Positions 60,383 through 64,000 of a stretch of DNA of 64,000 nt are shown in pieces (the first letter of the stretch is position 1; the number at the start of each line of letters is the position of its first letter). The position numbers and the translations under genes were made by a program. The notes under the pieces were generated by a model. The model searched no databases, was not told where the DNA came from, and worked only from the letters and a program-made list of their open reading frames with translations. This stretch comes from Panacagrimonas sp052389915 (lineage in GTDB: Bacteria > Pseudomonadota > Gammaproteobacteria > Nevskiales > Nevskiaceae), in NCBI GenBank assembly GCA_052389915.1, contig JBQTHL010000006.1, positions 62,001-126,000 on the forward strand, read 5' to 3'.

Positions 60383-60461
60383 GTAGGGTGGACAGGCTTC
60401 ACCTGCCCACCGTCGCGCCGGCCTGCGCGTGGACAAACATGAAGTCGTTTGCCCACCCTAC
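60383..60461. repeat. Palindromic element with GTAGGGTGG ends
   Basis: GTAGGGTGG (60383) and CCACCCTAC (60453) are inverted ends of a 79-base element with internal palindromes (AGGCTTCACCT and GGCAGGTG-like stems). It is related to the element at 52342 and lies between two small genes. Confidence 0.55.
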
Positions 60462-60489
60462 CGTCGCTACGGAGGCCATGGTCTCCAAA

Positions 60490-60867
60490 TCAGTCTCCGT
60501 TCGGTCCAGGATGAGTTGAGTCGCGAATCTCATCTCTAATCTCGTCTCTCAGTTCTCGTCTAGCCAATCGAACGGTGACGCGCACTTGCGCCTCTAGGGC
60601 ATCGCGCACGTAGGCGTTCTCTTCTCCGGTGTGAGCAGGCTGTTCCGTTTGGGTTTCGTCCTCACGTTCGGACAAGATACGAAGGACCAACCAAGCTCCA
60701 ACGAAAGGGATGGACCACAGCAGAACAAGCTGAACCCTTTTCTGGTCTTGATCCAACCACTCGGTTGCAAGCAACCGCCTTGTTGCCACCAAGCCGATTG
60801 CGATATGCCCAATCGCTGCGATCAACAAACTCGCCAGCAGCAGCGGCGACACGAATTCGGCCCTCAC
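60490..60867 (-). CDS. Small membrane protein with PLDc_N-like helices
   Basis: Codes for 125 aa. Two hydrophobic segments, LLLASLLIAAIGHIAIGLVA and VLLWSIPFVGAWLVLRIL, are followed by a charged coiled-coil-like tail (LARRELRDEIRDEIRDS). The second helix resembles the short membrane motif at the N-terminus of phospholipase D-nuclease (PLDc_N) proteins. It begins 6 bases after the fumarase stop, so it may be cotranscribed. The function is unknown. Confidence 0.55.
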   Translation of the reverse strand: MRAEFVSPLLLASLLIAAIGHIAIGLVATRRLLATEWLDQDQKRVQLVLLWSIPFVGAWLVLRILSEREDETQTEQPAHTGEENAYVRDALEAQVRVTVRLARRELRDEIRDEIRDSTHPGPNGD

Positions 60868-60873
60868 GACCGA

Positions 60874-62406
60874 TCACGCCATCACCACCGGAATCTTCCC
60901 AATCCTCGCCTGCCACTCCTTCGGCCCGGTGTTGTGCACGGAGGTCCCGAGCGCATCGACCGCCACCGTCACCGGCATGTCCTGCACCTCGAACTCGTAG
61001 ATCGCTTCCATTCCGAGATCGGCGAAGCCAACGACTTTCGCGGCCTTGATCGCCTTGCTGACGAGGTAAGCAGCGCCGCCCACGGCCATCAGGTACGCGG
61101 CCTTGTGCTTCCTGATCGCCTCGATTCCGCTTGGGCCGCGCTCGGACTTGCCGATCATGGCGATCAGACCGGTCTTCGCGAGCATCATCTCGGTGAAGCC
61201 GTCCCTGCGCGGCGCGGGGTTCGGGCCTGCCGGCCCGACCACCTCATCGCGTACCGGATCGACCGGGCCGACGTAGTAGATCGTGCGATTGGTGAAATCA
61301 ACCGGTAGCGTCTCGCCCCTGGCGAGCATGTCCTGGATGCGCTTGTGCGCGGCGTCGCGGCCGGTGAGCATCTTGCCGTTGAGCAGCAAGGTCTGACCCG
61401 GCTTCCAGCTTGCGACCTCGGCTCGTGTGAGCGTGTCGAGATTCACGCGGGTGGAGGTTTTGAGGTCGGCCTTCCACGTCACCTGCGGCCAGTCTTCCAG
61501 CTTCGGTGCTTCAAGCTTCGCCGGACCCGAGCCGTCGAGTTCGAAATGCACGTGCCGTGTCGCGGCGCAGTTCGGAATCATTGCCACCGGCAGGCTCGCG
61601 GCATGGGTCGGGTAGTCGATGATCTTCACGTCGAGCACCGTGGTCAGACCGCCCAGACCCTGCGCACCGATGCCGAGCGCGTTGACCTTCTCCAGCAGTT
61701 CGAGGCGCATCGCCTCGATCCGGGTGAGCGTCTCGCCGCGCGCCTGCTTGGCCTTGACCAGATGAATATCGACCGGCGCCATGATGGCTTCCTTGGCCAT
61801 GACCGTGGCCTTCTCCGGCGTGCCGCCGATGCCGATGCCGAGGATGCCCGGCGGGCACCAGCCGGCGCCCATCGTCGGCACGGTCTTGAGCACCCAGTCC
61901 ACGATGGAATCGGACGGGTTCAGGCACACCATTTTCGACTTGTTCTCGCTTCCGCCGCCCTTGGCCGCGCAGGTGATCTCGACGTGATCGCCCGGCACGA
62001 TCTCGTAGTGGATCACGGCCGGCGTGTTGTCCTTGGTGTTGGTGCGCTTGCCGGCCGGATCGGCGAGCACCGAGGCGCGCAGCTTGTTGTCGGGATTCAG
62101 GTAGGCGCGGCGCACGCCCTCGTCGACCATCTCCTGCACGCTGAGCTTCGCGTCCCAGCGCACGTTCATGCCGACCTTCATGAACACCACGCAGATACCC
62201 GTGTCCTGGCAGATGGGTCGCTTGCCTTCCGCGCTCATGCGCGAGTTGGTGAGGATCTGGGCAATGGCATCTTTCGCGGCGGGTGATTCTTCGCGCTCGT
62301 AGGCCTCGCCCAGAGCCTGGATGTAGTCCAGCGGGTGGTAGTAGCTGATGTACTGGAAGGCGTCGGCGATGGACTGGATCAGGTCGTCCTGGCGGATGGT
62401 GCTCAT
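60874..62406 (-). CDS. Fumarate hydratase class I
   Basis: Codes for 510 aa. The alpha-type domain has RPICQDTGICVVFMKVGMNV and AAKGGGSENKSKM, with cluster cysteines at CQDTG, KMVCLNPSD and GAGWCPPG/PNCAATRH. The beta-type domain has LLNGKMLTGRDAAHKRI, YYVGPVDPVRDEVVGPAGP and KSERGPSG. Both halves are fused in one chain as in FumA/FumB. It is an oxygen-sensitive 4Fe-4S enzyme converting fumarate to malate in the citric acid cycle. Confidence 0.95.
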   Translation of the reverse strand: MSTIRQDDLIQSIADAFQYISYYHPLDYIQALGEAYEREESPAAKDAIAQILTNSRMSAEGKRPICQDTGICVVFMKVGMNVRWDAKLSVQEMVDEGVRRAYLNPDNKLRASVLADPAGKRTNTKDNTPAVIHYEIVPGDHVEITCAAKGGGSENKSKMVCLNPSDSIVDWVLKTVPTMGAGWCPPGILGIGIGGTPEKATVMAKEAIMAPVDIHLVKAKQARGETLTRIEAMRLELLEKVNALGIGAQGLGGLTTVLDVKIIDYPTHAASLPVAMIPNCAATRHVHFELDGSGPAKLEAPKLEDWPQVTWKADLKTSTRVNLDTLTRAEVASWKPGQTLLLNGKMLTGRDAAHKRIQDMLARGETLPVDFTNRTIYYVGPVDPVRDEVVGPAGPNPAPRRDGFTEMMLAKTGLIAMIGKSERGPSGIEAIRKHKAAYLMAVGGAAYLVSKAIKAAKVVGFADLGMEAIYEFEVQDMPVTVAVDALGTSVHNTGPKEWQARIGKIPVVMA

Positions 62407-62647
62407 GGCTTAGGACCGGGTGGCTTGAGGTGGCGGATTATCGCGCATCGATCCGAATGGGGCGCCAAGGCCGCATTTGCGGGAGCCAGCGAGACCTGCG
62501 TCACGCCCGCGATGCGATTTCACGATTTTTCGATTGAATCCGGAGCGGCGTCGGACTAGCTTTGGGTTGCGTCAGGGTCACACCGGCAGCACCCGCGAGC
62601 GCCGACGTAGCGCTCGCCTGTTCGAACCATGCGTGGGAGGGAGCGAG

Positions 62648-64000
62648 ATGAGCACACTAATCCGGTTCCGCGGCAGCTACGAGCGCGCCAACCGCACCCG
62701 GTTGTCGGCCGCCGCCGACACCGTCGAGATCACGCCGCGCGGCGCGCTGGTTCCAGGTGCGGCGCGCGACAGCGCTTCCGAACACGAGTGGAACGCCGAC
62801 GATATCGTGCGCGTGGAGTTGCAGAACGGCTTCGTGCTGTGGACGCGCGCCGACGACCTGCAGCGCGAGCACGGCAGGCCCAGCATCGCCCGCGACGGCG
62901 GACGCACCTGGGAAATCGACCTTCGTCCACGGACTGCGACGCGCGACCGCGGCCAGCGCGGCTGGCTCGGCCTGGGCATCAAGGTGCTGGAATTCTTCGG
63001 GGTGGACCTGAAAGGCAAGGCTGCCGCTGCGCTCGGCAGCAAGCTCGAGGAAAAACGCCTGGGCAACAAGCCCGGCCTGTACCGGGCGACGCTCGACGAC
63101 AGGCTTCAGCTCACCGTCGTGGCAGACCCCGTACTCCCCGCCGGCAACGGGCCGCTGCTGCTGTTCGTTCACGGCACCGGTTCGAGCACCAGCGGCGGCT
63201 TCGGCCAGTTGTGGGATGCGAAGAACGAGGTCGCGGCCGGCGGGCGCAGGAAACTCAAGGAACTTTACGGCGACCGCGTCTATGCGCTCGAACACCGCTC
63301 GCTGACGGAAAGCCCGATCCAGAACGCGCTGGATCTCGCGCAGCGCCTGCCCGACAACGCCGAACTTCACCTGGTCACGCATTCGCGCGGCGGCCTGGTC
63401 GGCGAACTGCTGTGCCTGGCGGAACGCGACCGCACGCGGAACGCGATCGACGAAGAGACGATCAAGACGCTGTTCGGCGCGGACCGCACGCTGGCCGAAT
63501 CCATCGGCCTGGGACCACTGGACTCCAGGCAGGCCAAGGAGCGCGACGAGGCGTACGAGGAGGACCGCAAGCGCCTGCTCGCGCTGGTCGAGGTGCTGGA
63601 TCGGAAGAGCATCCGCGTGCGCCGCTTCGTGCGGGTGGCCTGCCCGGCCGCCGGCACGACGCTCGCGTCGGGCCGACTCGACCGCTGGCTGTCGGTGCTG
63701 GACGCGGTCACGGGCAGCGGCCTGGTCGGCGACGCCGTCGATTTTCTGCTCGCCGTGGTCAAGGAGCGCACCGACCCACGCACCTTGCCGGGACTCGAAG
63801 CGATGATGCCCGGCTCGGCGCTGACCCGGTTCCTGCGCAGTCCGGATCTGATCGTGTCTTCCGACCTGTCGGTGATCGCGGGCGACGTCGAAGGCGACAG
63901 CCTGTGGAGCCAGATCAAGCTGTTGGCGACCGACTGGTTCTACGGCTCGGACCATGACCTGGTGGTCAACACCGGCTCCATGTACGGCGGTATCCGGCGC
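62648..64000 (+). CDS. Alpha/beta-hydrolase protein, N-terminal part (runs off the right edge)
   Basis: At least 451 codons from ATG 62648 (GGGAGGGAG upstream) with no stop before the window ends. Residues 1-150 are a non-enzymatic lead region (LIRFRGSYERANRTRL, WTRADDLQREHGRPS). LLLFVHGTGSSTSGGFGQLW (about 170-190) gives the oxyanion HG, and LVTHSRGGLVGELL gives the nucleophile elbow with the Ser of HSRGG. A charged helical insert follows, then VRVACPAAGTTLASGRLDRW and a SDHDLVVNTGSMYG end that may hold the catalytic Asp. Related proteins I know carry C-terminal CHAT-type or other effector domains, but that part lies outside the window. Confidence 0.75.
   Translation, partial: MSTLIRFRGSYERANRTRLSAAADTVEITPRGALVPGAARDSASEHEWNADDIVRVELQNGFVLWTRADDLQREHGRPSIARDGGRTWEIDLRPRTATRDRGQRGWLGLGIKVLEFFGVDLKGKAAAALGSKLEEKRLGNKPGLYRATLDDRLQLTVVADPVLPAGNGPLLLFVHGTGSSTSGGFGQLWDAKNEVAAGGRRKLKELYGDRVYALEHRSLTESPIQNALDLAQRLPDNAELHLVTHSRGGLVGELLCLAERDRTRNAIDEETIKTLFGADRTLAESIGLGPLDSRQAKERDEAYEEDRKRLLALVEVLDRKSIRVRRFVRVACPAAGTTLASGRLDRWLSVLDAVTGSGLVGDAVDFLLAVVKERTDPRTLPGLEAMMPGSALTRFLRSPDLIVSSDLSVIAGDVEGDSLWSQIKLLATDWFYGSDHDLVVNTGSMYGGIRR

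Noticed and set aside
62657..63955. A 432-codon minus-strand frame at the right edge
   Set aside because: Opposite a + strand frame with the HGTGSS and HSRGG hydrolase motifs and a strong ribosome binding site; the minus frame has neither.

Overview
The window is a 64 kb piece of a GC-rich (roughly 60-65% by eye) proteobacterial chromosome. The housekeeping genes (parE, recQ, xseB-ispA, class I fumarase, ompA-type porin), the soluble NAD-linked formate dehydrogenase (fdsGBA-fdhD-fdsD), the ergothioneine genes egtB/egtD and dispersed palindromic elements of the type GTAGGAGCGGGCCATGCCCGCGA fit a high-GC gammaproteobacterium best. The exact lineage cannot be fixed from this sequence alone. No rRNA, tRNA, CRISPR array, integrase or transposase gene was seen.

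Left third (about 1.5-25.6 kb, almost all + strand): a large, apparently undescribed lipid-metabolite locus. It encodes a haem-oxygenase-like diiron oxidase, three acyltransferases of the LuxI/FeeM (N-acyl amino acid synthase) fold, two of which carry a C-terminal cyclic-nucleotide-binding domain, a hotdog thioesterase, an acyl carrier protein, a fatty acyl-AMP ligase, a short-chain dehydrogenase, three SAM methyltransferase-like proteins (two are 306-aa paralogues of the type linked to 3-hydroxy fatty acid methyl ester factors), two MMPL/RND exporters, two intact and one broken LolA-like periplasmic carriers, and outer-membrane proteins. Start/stop overlaps tie most of these into operons. The inferred job is to activate a fatty acid, load it on the carrier protein, pass it to an amine, tailor it by oxidation, reduction or methylation, and export it across both membranes. 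Two promoter regions in the locus carry the same four-fold, exactly 11-bp-spaced TTCAG repeat, which looks like a response-regulator operator. The locus is interrupted on the opposite strand by toxin-antitoxin modules (BrnTA, PIN/AbrB, two HigBA copies); one insertion coincides with two truncated genes and one duplicated module has a truncated toxin.

Middle (25.6-48.2 kb): mostly single genes and small operons: an HD phosphohydrolase and sirtuin pair; a secreted FG-GAP/Calx-beta protein; an acyl-CoA ligase with an exported protein and a cyclase-family hydrolase; recQ; parE; xseB-ispA; a DUF4160/DUF2442 pair; a quinone oxidoreductase; an OmpA-type porin; acyl-CoA dehydrogenase with rfbA; a nitrilase/GNAT/ketosteroid-isomerase-like trio; and two tandem lipoprotein lipases.

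Right third (48.2-64 kb): the formate dehydrogenase operon with its divergent LysR/ModE-like regulator, an ergothioneine locus (egtB-egtD with a divergent PLP enzyme), small exported and membrane proteins, fumarase, and the start of a large alpha/beta-hydrolase protein that runs off the right edge. Three 96-bp inverted-repeat elements and several REP-type palindromes are scattered through the window, some supplying stop codons to host genes.
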